Assembly (NCBI GenBank): GCA_002781365.1
Contig: PETN01000016.1
Coordinates: 62,001 to 126,000, forward strand
Source of the DNA: Sulfurimonas sp. CG01_land_8_20_14_3_00_36_23
GTDB taxonomy: Bacteria > Campylobacterota > Campylobacteria > Campylobacterales > Sulfurimonadaceae
Reading direction: 5' to 3'
Length of the DNA stretch: 64,000 nucleotides
Position numbers and translations under genes: made by a program. The notes beneath the pieces were generated by a model, which did not search any database, had not been told where the DNA came from, and saw only the letters and a program-made list of their open reading frames with translations. Shown piece by piece: positions 8,696-16,166 of this stretch (its first letter is position 1; each line of letters starts with the position of its first letter).

Positions 8696-8725
8696 TTTAT
8701 GCTCCTTCTTTTATTTTGAAATTTA

Positions 8726-8731
8726 ATTATA
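8726..8731 (-). promoter_or_regulatory. -10 element upstream of mntA
   Basis: The minus strand reads TATAAT here, placing the transcription start near 8719 and giving a ~24-base leader before the GTG at 8695. It is the only good promoter candidate I see ahead of mntA-hepT-dnaB-comEC. Confidence 0.55.
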
Positions 8732-8750
8732 ACTGATTTTATTTCAGAGT

Positions 8751-9812
8751 TTAATTGGTTTCATTTGCCATATTTTCTACTTCACTCACAAACCTATCCA
8801 CAAGTTCTTTCTCATCGAGATTTGCTACGACTTCGCCTTTGACCATTACAAGCCCTTTGCCTTTTCCGTAGGCAATTGCTACATCGGCATGTGCAGCTTC
8901 ACCGATCGCATTGACGACGCAACCCATGACCGAGACATTGAGCGGTGTTTTGATGTGGGCGGTTCTTCTCTCTATCTCAGCCACTGCTGAGACCAAGTCT
9001 GCTTCGATTCTTCCACATGTCGGACAAGAGATGATGTTGAGACCATCTGGCATCGCTCCGCTATCTTTTAAAATAGCGCGGGCTACGTTTATCTCCTCTT
9101 CGAGTTCACCTGTGATGGAGACGCGCATTGTATCGCCGATTCCATCGAGTAGAAGTGCGCCAAGACCTATGGAACTTTTGACTGTTGCATGAAAGAGTGT
9201 CCCCGCTTCTGTGACTCCAAGATGAAATGGATAGTTGTTTTTCGGGCGTAACATTCTGTAGGCAGCTACAGTTCTCCCGACATCGCTCGCTTTGAGTGAG
9301 ATTTTGATGTCACTAAAGCCTAAATCTTCAAGGTATTTGATGTTGTACTCGGCACTTGCTACCATCCCCTCAGCTGTTTGCCCATACTTGTTTAAAAACT
9401 CTTTTTCCAAACTTCCAGCATTGACACCGATACGGATAGGGATATTTCTCTGCTGACACGCTTTTACAACTTCGGCAACTTTCTCTTTTGAGCCGATATT
9501 GCCAGGGTTGATTCTTATACAATCCACCACTTCCGCGGCAATCAGTGCAAACTTATGGTTGAAGTGAATATCTGCAACAAGAGGAAGAGAAATCTGCTCT
9601 TTGATGGACTTTAATGCAAGTGCATCTTCCATGTTTGGAACTGCCACGCGAACGATGTCACACCCTGCAAAATGGAGGCGATTTATCTGCTCCACGGTGC
9701 TTGTTACATCGGCAGTTTGAGAGAATGTCATTGACTGCGTACTTATAGGCGCATCACCGCCAACTGCAACACTGCCGACAAAAATTTGTTTAGTAGGGAT
9801 TCGTTTAATCAT
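8751..9812 (-). CDS. ispG: 4-hydroxy-3-methylbut-2-enyl diphosphate synthase IspG
   Basis: 353 residues. The start [28 protein letters not shown] and the iron-sulfur Cys pattern in ISCPTCGR, with the later [15 protein letters not shown], are typical of IspG (GcpE). The 4Fe-4S enzyme converts MEcPP to HMBPP in the methylerythritol phosphate route to isoprenoids. The length fits the short bacterial form. It lies 54 bases downstream of apbE on the same strand. Confidence 0.96.
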   Translation of the reverse strand: MIKRIPTKQIFVGSVAVGGDAPISTQSMTFSQTADVTSTVEQINRLHFAGCDIVRVAVPNMEDALALKSIKEQISLPLVADIHFNHKFALIAAEVVDCIRINPGNIGSKEKVAEVVKACQQRNIPIRIGVNAGSLEKEFLNKYGQTAEGMVASAEYNIKYLEDLGFSDIKISLKASDVGRTVAAYRMLRPKNNYPFHLGVTEAGTLFHATVKSSIGLGALLLDGIGDTMRVSITGELEEEINVARAILKDSGAMPDGLNIISCPTCGRIEADLVSAVAEIERRTAHIKTPLNVSVMGCVVNAIGEAAHADVAIAYGKGKGLVMVKGEVVANLDEKELVDRFVSEVENMANETN

Positions 9813-9866
9813 GAAAAAGATTTTATCCGTTTTGATATAAAAAGGTGCTTTGGAGTTTGGATTTAT

Positions 9867-10712
9867 TTAGTGCTCAGCTGTTTCTTCTAAAATAGAGTGA
9901 GCGATTTTTATATGCGAAGGAGGAGTGAGTTTCGGGTTTACAAGGAGTGCTGTACTCCAGATACCTGCGTCCGTTGCTGTGGGTGCGACGATGCTGATTT
10001 GTGCGTAGTGGTTGGATGTTTTTGAGATGATGTGCGATTGTCTTTTTTGCTCTATCTCATAAAAGCGTTTGGAGTGACCTGAGGTACAGAGCGCATTGTC
10101 GTTGAGGGCGATTTCGCAGAGGTTTTCTGCTTCGTTTTTTGGGTTTTGAATACCGATGTTCCATGAAGAGGCGTTGTAATTTCCACATGCCACAATATCT
10201 CCGCCAAAATTGACAAGTGCTGAAGTTACACCTGCAGTTTTGAGCATAAGTAGAGACGCATCCACTGCATACTCTTTGACTAAACCACCTAAATCTATCT
10301 TTGTAAATGCATTTAAAAAGGTGAGGGTGTTGCCCTCTAAGTGAAGCTCTGAAGAGGAGGCAAAAGGGAGGAGTTTTTCTCTTAGTTGTTGATACTCTTC
10401 AAGCGTTGAAGCAAGTGAGGCTTCTTTTAAAGTTCCTGCTGTTGCGATGTCAAAGGCTCCCTCTGTTTTTTCACTATAAAAAAGAGCAATCTGAAGCAGA
10501 GTGGCTAACTCATCACTGAGGGTATGTTGGTTGCTTGTTCTGTTGTTGAGTGGGTAGAGTTCTGAGGAGTTTGTAAAAAAGCTGTACTGGCTCTCCAATC
10601 TTTTTGCATTGAGATAAATAATGTGAGCCACACTATCGGCGAGAGCTTTATCAGCAATGTCGATATGGAGTTCACACGGGGATGTAAAAGCGATAAAGTC
10701 GTAACGATGCAC
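9867..10712 (-). CDS. apbE: ApbE-like FAD:protein FMN transferase
   Basis: 281 residues. Family motifs seen are FDIATAGTL, TKIDLGGLVKEYAVD, LVNFGGDIVACG, SHIISK and a C-terminal TDAGIWSTALLV. ApbE attaches FMN to Thr or Ser of flavoproteins such as NqrC/RnfG using Mg2+. No signal peptide or lipobox is visible at the N-terminus, although many ApbE proteins are exported, so the site of action is uncertain. The start is a GTG 5 bases after the EF-hand gene stop. The repeat at 10180 encodes V-A-C-G-N in the NFGGDIVACG motif. Confidence 0.82.
   Translation of the reverse strand: MHRYDFIAFTSPCELHIDIADKALADSVAHIIYLNAKRLESQYSFFTNSSELYPLNNRTSNQHTLSDELATLLQIALFYSEKTEGAFDIATAGTLKEASLASTLEEYQQLREKLLPFASSSELHLEGNTLTFLNAFTKIDLGGLVKEYAVDASLLMLKTAGVTSALVNFGGDIVACGNYNASSWNIGIQNPKNEAENLCEIALNDNALCTSGHSKRFYEIEQKRQSHIISKTSNHYAQISIVAPTATDAGIWSTALLVNPKLTPPSHIKIAHSILEETAEH
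10180..10192 (+). repeat. Dispersed 13-bp repeat, exact
   Basis: Exact copy inside apbE, read as V-A-C-G-N in the gene's frame. Confidence 0.9.
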
Positions 10713-10717
10713 TTACT

Positions 10718-11233
10718 TTATGCTTTTAAATTAAGACCACTGTTGGTAGATGCACTTTGACCTGAGCCATAAGCTGAGAGGATGCTCTTCATCAAAACAG
10801 ATTGGAGGTTTTGTGTTTTAGATGTTTCATTTGTAGCTTGTGCTACTTGGTTTTTTACACTCTCTTCTACACGAGCAGACATTTTTTGCGCTTTTTTCTT
10901 TGTAGAGAGTTCCTCTAACATTTTCATCAGTTCATCGGCAGTGATTGCACCGTCGTTATTTGTATCCATAGTAGCGAAGGCATTGTCTGTATTGCTAGTG
11001 AGACTTTTACTTTGAGAGAGCATCTTCGCTGCAGCACTAAACTCTGCTTTATCGACAGAACCGTTTTGATTTGTATCGAGCATAGACATGACTTGCGTAT
11101 TGACTTGTTGCATCAATGCGCTGTAATCACTACTGCTAGGAGCCATTTTGCTAGCGCCACTTTGACTCTGTACTTTAGAGTTGTTTTGTAACTGTGCGAA
11201 GTAGCTAGAATTGGTCATACTATTGACGTTCAT
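10718..11233 (-). CDS. EF-hand calcium-binding protein
   Basis: 171 residues with two clear EF-hand loops: DTNQNGSVDKAEF (about residues 53-65) and DTNNDGAITADEL (about 89-101). Each has the Asp/Asn ligands and the terminal Glu at position 12. The flanks are rich in Ser, Asn and Gln, there is no signal peptide, and the C-terminus is low complexity. The ATG at 11233 has a good ribosome site (AGAGG). EF-hand proteins of this kind in proteobacteria have no assigned role; calcium buffering or sensing is inference. apbE begins 5 bases downstream. Confidence 0.8.
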   Translation of the reverse strand: MNVNSMTNSSYFAQLQNNSKVQSQSGASKMAPSSSDYSALMQQVNTQVMSMLDTNQNGSVDKAEFSAAAKMLSQSKSLTSNTDNAFATMDTNNDGAITADELMKMLEELSTKKKAQKMSARVEESVKNQVAQATNETSKTQNLQSVLMKSILSAYGSGQSASTNSGLNLKA

Positions 11234-11321
11234 GGGGACCTCTTGAATATAATTTGTCTAAAATAATAGGCTTCCTTTATAAGCAAATGTTATTCCATTT
11301 TTGGAGAAAAAAGAGGTGTAG

Positions 11322-11334
11322 TTTCCACATGCTA
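11322..11334 (+). repeat. Dispersed 13-bp repeat, 12/13, left arm of a pair
   Basis: TTTCCACATGCTA, one mismatch. It faces the exact copy at 11343-11355. Confidence 0.8.
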
Positions 11335-11342
11335 AAGAGTAT

Positions 11343-11355
11343 TGGCATGTGGAAA
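11343..11355 (-). repeat. Dispersed 13-bp repeat, exact, right arm of a pair
   Basis: Exact copy, intergenic, downstream of the TonB receptor gene. Confidence 0.9.
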
Positions 11356-11370
11356 ATGGTGGAGGGAAGA

Positions 11371-13329
11371 TTAGAACTTAACTGTAAAGTTTGTGTAGAT
11401 ATATCTTCCAGGTTCATTAAGAAGCATTGTGTCTGCTCCTGCTGAGATAAGTGTTAAATCTACATAAGTATTTGATTTTGCGTATGTTTCATCAAAAAGG
11501 TTGTTGACTCCTAAAGTGAAATGAACGTTTTTATGGAGGGCATGTTTGAGCTTAAAGTTTACAACACCCCAAGCACCTAAAGTCTGCTCACCATTATCTG
11601 TGTCAATGTCACTCCATTTATCTGATAGTTGTGATTCAACTGTTAAAAGTGAGTCATTTTGGTACTCATAATTGAAGGCTACGTTTCCTCTCAAAGGTGC
11701 CATATCTGCTAAATCTTTGTCTGTTTGTCCAACAAGAGCATTTGCTTTTTGACCTTTTTTGTAAGAGGCACTCATATCTATACTCATCTCATCTGTTGCA
11801 AAGTAAGAAGCTGTAAGTTCAGCCCCATAAACCGTAGCATCTACATTTTGAAAAGTTGAACCTTTTTGGAGGTAGATATAATCTTTTAGCATAGAGTAGA
11901 AAGTTTTTACTTTGAATTTCATAGAGTCATTTTGAAGTTCATACCCTAAATCTACCTCTTGGTTTGTAGTCTGTTTTAAATTTTGGTTTGCAGTAGTTGG
12001 CATATATAACTCTCTTGCATCAGGAACACGAGACGCTTGACCAAAACCTAAAAAGATTTTGTTCGACCCAGAGAGCTTGTATGATGTTAAGATGTTTGCA
12101 TTGAGACCATTGTAGCTATTTGTTTTCATGCTTGCATCGGTTGGCGTAATATCTGTAGAATCATATCTCGCACCGAGTTCGATTTTAAAATCTCCAAGCT
12201 CTTTTTTCACTTTTGCAAAGAGCGCTTGGTTTTGCGTGAGTGTGTCCGTTAAACTTACAGAGTGCATGCCTTCCGCCCCTGACATCGTTGTAGTCATAAA
12301 TTTCTCACCAACCCAAGTTCTCTTACTTCCATCAAGTCCAACTAAGATGTCAAAAGTTCCAACTTCAAAACTATTTTTGAGTTTTAATCCTTGCATCGTT
12401 GTTTGAAGTTGATTTGTCATATACATCATCGTACCACTATTTCTTAGTCGTGTATCCATAGGATGATCCACATCTGAGTAGTAGTACTTTAGGTTTAAAT
12501 CTTTGTAGATGTCTGAGAGATTTTTAACATCATACGCAACACTGTAGATGTTCGAGTAGTCATACGCCGCATCCATTTTAGAGCTTGGATATAAAACATC
12601 ATCACTTCTATTTTGTGTAGCACTGAGTTGTAACTCTTGGTCCTCTGCAACATCTACAAAGATTTTTGCCATGACACTGTTTTTCTTGTAGGCCTGCATA
12701 TCTTCATATTTTGTTTGGTAAGTTGCTGTGCCTGCAGATGGGTTGTTCGCTACTTGTTGTGCTAAAGTATCTCCGTTTCCATCTTTGTATTGGTCGCTAC
12801 TTTCAGTAGAGGCACTTACTAAAACTCTTATAAGATCATTTCCACCACTTACAGTCGCGCCGACTTTTGTGTAGTTCCACATGCCATAACCTAGGTTGAA
12901 CTCACCATGTAAATCTTTAGTCGGTTTCTTTGTAGTGATTTTTACACCACCACTCATCACTCCAAAAGTCTCAACATCATAAGGACCTTCCGTTACTTCA
13001 ACAGACTCGATTTGGTTTGCTAAAATATGAGAGACAGGAGGATCCATTCTGTTTGGACACGCTCCACAAACTTTTGTGCCATCGACTTCTATAGAAATAT
13101 TGTCTCGTTTTTGACCACGGATGTAGATATCATTTGCGATACCGCTACGACGATTCATATCAATACTTGGAACTTTTTCACTGAGTGCTTGTGCCAAATC
13201 TGCTGAAACTTGAGCGTTTTGACTCACTTCAGTGATGAGAGTAGCTTCTACATTGATTGGAGCGAGTTCATGCTCCGCTGCAAAGAGAGATGCAATAGTT
13301 ATGAAAGAGAGAGGAATTATTTTATTCAT
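11371..13329 (-). CDS. TonB-dependent outer-membrane copper receptor, OprC/NosA-like
   Basis: 652 residues: signal peptide (1-18), a plug domain with VPSIDMNRRSGIANDIYIRG and VEVTEGPYDVETFG, then a beta-barrel ending in aromatic F-T-V-K-F. Residues Cys91-Pro-Asn-Arg-Met95 form the CxxxM, and His289-Pro-Met291 the HxM, that together bind copper in the OprC/NosA group. This assignment comes from the motifs and is inference, but both halves are present in the right order. NosA-type receptors supply copper for nitrous oxide reductase and cytochrome oxidases. A repeat variant (12874-12886) encodes G-M-W-N. Confidence 0.85.
   Translation of the reverse strand: MNKIIPLSFITIASLFAAEHELAPINVEATLITEVSQNAQVSADLAQALSEKVPSIDMNRRSGIANDIYIRGQKRDNISIEVDGTKVCGACPNRMDPPVSHILANQIESVEVTEGPYDVETFGVMSGGVKITTKKPTKDLHGEFNLGYGMWNYTKVGATVSGGNDLIRVLVSASTESSDQYKDGNGDTLAQQVANNPSAGTATYQTKYEDMQAYKKNSVMAKIFVDVAEDQELQLSATQNRSDDVLYPSSKMDAAYDYSNIYSVAYDVKNLSDIYKDLNLKYYYSDVDHPMDTRLRNSGTMMYMTNQLQTTMQGLKLKNSFEVGTFDILVGLDGSKRTWVGEKFMTTTMSGAEGMHSVSLTDTLTQNQALFAKVKKELGDFKIELGARYDSTDITPTDASMKTNSYNGLNANILTSYKLSGSNKIFLGFGQASRVPDARELYMPTTANQNLKQTTNQEVDLGYELQNDSMKFKVKTFYSMLKDYIYLQKGSTFQNVDATVYGAELTASYFATDEMSIDMSASYKKGQKANALVGQTDKDLADMAPLRGNVAFNYEYQNDSLLTVESQLSDKWSDIDTDNGEQTLGAWGVVNFKLKHALHKNVHFTLGVNNLFDETYAKSNTYVDLTLISAGADTMLLNEPGRYIYTNFTVKF
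12874..12886 (+). repeat. Dispersed 13-bp repeat, 12/13
   Basis: GTTCCACATGCCA inside the TonB receptor gene. Confidence 0.8.
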
Positions 13330-13410
13330 GCGACATACCTTGATTTGTAAAATTGATGAATAATATAAAAAGAGTGTTACAAAAGTGTTAATAATTCCAT
13401 AAATCTTCGC

Positions 13411-13416
13411 TAGAAT
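13411..13416 (+). promoter_or_regulatory. -10 element of a leaderless small gene
   Basis: TAGAAT ends 6 bases before the ATG at 13423, which would place the transcription start at or next to the start codon. Confidence 0.4.
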
Positions 13417-13422
13417 TGCACT

Positions 13423-13521
13423 ATGCGTAACATAGATAAAATAAAAAAAATGATTTTAATAGCCGTAGGTTTTGGTCTTTCGACTTATCTGATAATGAGC
13501 GGAATGGCTATTTTGAAATAG
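13423..13521 (+). CDS. Small 32-residue membrane peptide
   Basis: ATG to TAG gives 32 residues: a basic N-terminus (MRNIDKIKK) followed by a hydrophobic helix (MILIAVGFGLSTYLIMSGMAIL). There is no ribosome site, but a TAGAAT box lies 6 bases upstream, the same spacing as in front of alr and the phosphoribosyltransferase gene, so the mRNA may be leaderless. Its stop codon falls in a hairpin (13506-13523) that also holds the stop of the convergent Wzz-like gene. No family was recognised. It is real only if expressed or conserved. Confidence 0.45.
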   Translation: MRNIDKIKKMILIAVGFGLSTYLIMSGMAILK

Positions 13522-13523
13522 CC
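13506..13523. terminator. Short bidirectional hairpin
   Basis: GGCTATTT and AAATAGCC are perfect inverted repeats separated by 2 bases. The stop codons of the small gene (plus strand) and the Wzz-like gene (minus strand) both fall within it. Confidence 0.45.
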
Positions 13524-14638
13524 TCTCTTCTGAAGTTTTTAACAAACTCCATAAAAAACACTAAAAATATAGAAAGAATGAATCCAGTCACAAAAGATAC
13601 AACGATAATCAATTTTTTCTTTGGCTTTGCAGGATAATCATGCAGAATATATTCACCAACTAATTCACTGTTTTTTATGTTTGATTTTGACATACTAAAC
13701 TCAAGACTTTCAATATGTTTAAGTATGCTAATCTTTTGCTCAGGAAGTTCAACATCAACTTTGTATTGCAGTTTTCTTATTGTTTCGTTTTTAATCTTAT
13801 TGATATTTCTTTGTAAATTTGGAATTTTTTCTTGTAAAAGTATTTGCTTTTCAACCTTTAAATTTTCTAACTGGTTTTGAGAATTTAAGATCAAATTTTG
13901 ATAATTGAGTGTTTGTACTGAAGATATCATAGATGCTGTTTTGTCAGCTAGTTTTAAACTATTTTCATTTAATTTATTGATTTCTTTCGTGTATTCAATC
14001 AGTTTTTTAGAGTGATAAGAAATTTTTGACTCTATGGATGAGAGTTCTGTTTTTTGCAAAAAAATAATTTTATCTTCATCTTTTTTAATACCATCTTTTT
14101 CTAATAATTTAATCTGCTCTTGTAGATTTTTAATATCAAATGTATCTATTTTGATAATCTCTTTCTTGAGTTTCTCTATCTGATGGTTTTTTTCTAAAAT
14201 ATACTGGTCGATTTTATCTAGGTACAAATTTTTTGTATAGGCAGTTACATCCATGTTTTTTCTCAGAGCACTATCGTTGGAAGTTCCCTCTGTAACTACC
14301 TCAATAAAGTTTTTTACACTCTTGACTTGTGCAATACTTTTAACATTCGCGTCAGTAATCTCATCAGAACTCGATTTGTCATTTACATTAAAAATTACAG
14401 ATAATATTTTTGAGATATTTGCTGGATCATCTATAAGACTTTCTCCAATATGTCCAATCTGAATTGTTGATTTTACTTCAAAGATTGGTGTTTTTGTGTA
14501 AGCATGTAGAGCCCCAGCAATCGTGATAGCTGATGTTATCAGTACGATAGTCATTTTATTTTTTATAAGGGTTAAAAAAAGTTCTCTTAAATCTATCTCA
14601 TCTTCTTGTATCACGAGTGTGTTTTGATTCATCTGCAA
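13508..14638 (-). CDS. Wzz-like polysaccharide chain-length determinant
   Basis: 376 residues. An N-terminal membrane helix (about 31-48, TIVLITSAITIAGALHAY) and a C-terminal one (about 343-363, IIVVSFVTGFILSIFLVFF) flank a long coiled-coil periplasmic part. The Pro-rich YPAKPKKK before the second helix is the Wzz signature. Such proteins set the chain length of O-antigen or capsule. It stands alone here, with no glycosyltransferases nearby. A few internal segments (residues ~150-300) are almost pure charged coiled coil. Confidence 0.8.
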   Translation of the reverse strand: MQMNQNTLVIQEDEIDLRELFLTLIKNKMTIVLITSAITIAGALHAYTKTPIFEVKSTIQIGHIGESLIDDPANISKILSVIFNVNDKSSSDEITDANVKSIAQVKSVKNFIEVVTEGTSNDSALRKNMDVTAYTKNLYLDKIDQYILEKNHQIEKLKKEIIKIDTFDIKNLQEQIKLLEKDGIKKDEDKIIFLQKTELSSIESKISYHSKKLIEYTKEINKLNENSLKLADKTASMISSVQTLNYQNLILNSQNQLENLKVEKQILLQEKIPNLQRNINKIKNETIRKLQYKVDVELPEQKISILKHIESLEFSMSKSNIKNSELVGEYILHDYPAKPKKKLIIVVSFVTGFILSIFLVFFMEFVKNFRREAISK

Positions 14639-14745
14639 TAATATCTCCCAATTTATTTACTAATGGTAAAATAATACACATATAGTCCTTTTCTAATTCT
14701 TACAATATGAGTAAATTATACTTATAGTGTAAAAAAGGTTTAGCA

Positions 14746-15132
14746 TTGGAAGTCTTTGAAAAAATAAACTATCTATTAAAAGAGCAAAAAATATCTAAAA
14801 AAGAGTTTGCAGAAAAATTTTTAGCTTTAAAGCCAAGATTGAGAACCACTGGAGAAGCTCCAAGTAAATCAAGTATTTATGGATATTTAAGTGGAAGAAG
14901 AGAGATTAAGGTTGAACTAATCCCATTTATTGCAGAAGCTTTAAATATTCAAGAACAGGAATTATTTCATTTTGAATTGGAATATGCGACGGATTATAAT
15001 CTTCAATATTCCAATGAAGTAAGAGAGCTTCTATCTCTTCTTCAGTATGCACCAAAAAACATAGTCCTACTTTTTAAAGAGAAGCTTCTGAAATATAAGG
15101 AAGAATATCTTAAAACTAAGAAAGAGTTTTAA
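14746..15132 (+). CDS. XRE-like helix-turn-helix DNA-binding protein
   Basis: 128 residues from a TTG preceded by AAAAGG. Residues ~1-72 form an XRE/Cro-type HTH (INYLLKEQKISKKEFAEKFL, then SIYGYLSGRREIKVELIPFIAEALNI). The rest is a Lys/Glu-rich helical tail that may mediate oligomerisation. It is divergent from the Wzz-like gene, and the 107-base gap holds AT-rich sequence with a near-palindrome around 14715-14732, so autoregulation or control of the Wzz gene is possible. The target is unknown. Confidence 0.75.
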   Translation: MEVFEKINYLLKEQKISKKEFAEKFLALKPRLRTTGEAPSKSSIYGYLSGRREIKVELIPFIAEALNIQEQELFHFELEYATDYNLQYSNEVRELLSLLQYAPKNIVLLFKEKLLKYKEEYLKTKKEF

Positions 15133-15151
15133 AAAGGAAGAGTGCCTATCC

Positions 15152-16150
15152 TTACACTTTAATCTCAACACCCTTCGCAAAGTTCATCGTAACGCAGTGA
15201 AGCGAACCGTGTTGTTTGATGAGTGTGAGACAATCTATGCCGACTATCTCTCTCTCTGGAAAAGTTTCTCTAAAAATGGCTAAGGCTTCTGCGTCCTCTT
15301 TTACCCCATACGTTGGAACTAAAACAGCACCGTTTAGCAGGAGAAAATTTGCGTAGGTTGCAGGGAGTCTCTCCTCTTCATAGTAAACTGCCTCACTCAT
15401 TGGAAGGGCGATGAGTTTAAAGCCATGACTTTTAGAGAGTCCTTCTAGCTCCTCTTGCATCAGTTTTAGCTCTTTATAGTGCTCATCCTCTCTATTTCCA
15501 CATGCCACATACATGATAGTTTTTTCATCTATAAACCGTGCCAAAGTATCGACATGCGAATCTGTGTCATCTCCCGCTAAATAGCCATGGTGCAGATATA
15601 AAATCTCTTTTGCGTGAAGTTTCTCTTTTATCTTTTGTGTTATCTCTTCTTCTGAGAGGGTATTGTTTCGGTTTTTGTTTTGTACACACTCAAAAGTGGT
15701 TAAAACAATTCCCGCACCATTGCTCTCAACTGCCCCACCTTCGAGGATAAAGTCGATTGTTTCCACTTCTGCGGAGTAGTTTTTTGAGATGGCTTGGCTC
15801 ATTTTGTTATCTTTGCTCGCTTCAAACTTGCCGCCCCAACCTGTAAAAGTAAAGTCTAGAAGTTTGCGTGACGCGTTCTCTTGTATGGATAAAACCGAAC
15901 AATCTCTCGCCCAACAATCATCTGTCTCATACTCCACAAAGTAGAGATTTTCATTTGGTTCAAAGTGCTTTTTTACATTTTCTAGAGAGGCACAAACAAC
16001 TAAACACTTCTCATACTTAATAATCGCCTTGATAATCTGGATGAAATTTTCCTCTGCTTCTTGCAAATACTCGACCCAATCACTTTTGGCATGTGGAAAT
16101 AGTATTTGTATAAAACTTTGCTCTTCAAACTCCGCAATAAACCTACTCAT
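15152..16150 (-). CDS. aguA: Agmatine deiminase-family protein
   Basis: 332 residues. The peptidylarginine/agmatine deiminase fold is shown by TDDCWARDCS, LDFTFTGWGGKF, ILEGGAVESNG, GDDTDSHVDTLARF (catalytic His and Asp) and GSLHCVTMNF with the catalytic Cys near residue 319. The enzyme converts agmatine to N-carbamoylputrescine in putrescine synthesis, which feeds polyamines. Its start lies only 16 bases from the divergent alr start, so its promoter must sit inside the alr coding region. Two exact repeats (15495, 16087) encode V-A-C-G-N and F-P-H-A-K. Confidence 0.88.
   Translation of the reverse strand: MSRFIAEFEEQSFIQILFPHAKSDWVEYLQEAEENFIQIIKAIIKYEKCLVVCASLENVKKHFEPNENLYFVEYETDDCWARDCSVLSIQENASRKLLDFTFTGWGGKFEASKDNKMSQAISKNYSAEVETIDFILEGGAVESNGAGIVLTTFECVQNKNRNNTLSEEEITQKIKEKLHAKEILYLHHGYLAGDDTDSHVDTLARFIDEKTIMYVACGNREDEHYKELKLMQEELEGLSKSHGFKLIALPMSEAVYYEEERLPATYANFLLLNGAVLVPTYGVKEDAEALAIFRETFPEREIVGIDCLTLIKQHGSLHCVTMNFAKGVEIKV
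15495..15507 (+). repeat. Dispersed 13-bp repeat, exact
   Basis: Exact copy inside the agmatine deiminase gene, read as V-A-C-G-N. Confidence 0.9.
16087..16099 (-). repeat. Dispersed 13-bp repeat, exact
   Basis: Exact copy near the 5' end of the agmatine deiminase gene, read as F-P-H-A-K. Confidence 0.9.
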
Positions 16151-16154
16151 TTGC

Positions 16155-16160
16155 TATAAT
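16155..16160 (+). promoter_or_regulatory. -10 element of alr, leaderless layout
   Basis: TATAAT ends 6 bases before the alr ATG, so the predicted transcription start coincides with the start codon. The preceding bases TTGC match those before the -10 box at 2215. Confidence 0.6.
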
Positions 16161-16166
16161 TCCTTT

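Larger units (their letters stand above)
11322..11355 (-). terminator. Hairpin built from an inverted repeat pair
   Basis: TTTCCACATGC at 11322-11332 pairs with GCATGTGGAAA at 11345-11355, extended by one G-U and one A-U pair, with an 8-base loop. It lies 15 bases after the TonB receptor stop. A run of six T follows on the minus strand, but some 15 bases away, so termination strength is uncertain. Confidence 0.55.

Noticed and set aside
9010-9022. TTCCACATGTCGG in ispG
   Set aside because: Breaks the core (CCACATGT), so not counted as a repeat.
11254-11445. A 63-codon plus-strand frame across the repeat pair after the TonB receptor gene
   Set aside because: No ribosome site, runs antisense into the receptor gene, and its composition comes from the hairpin.
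15134-15153. AAGGA/TCCTT hairpin between the HTH gene and the agmatine deiminase gene
   Set aside because: Only 5 paired bases with a 10-base loop; not a convincing terminator.
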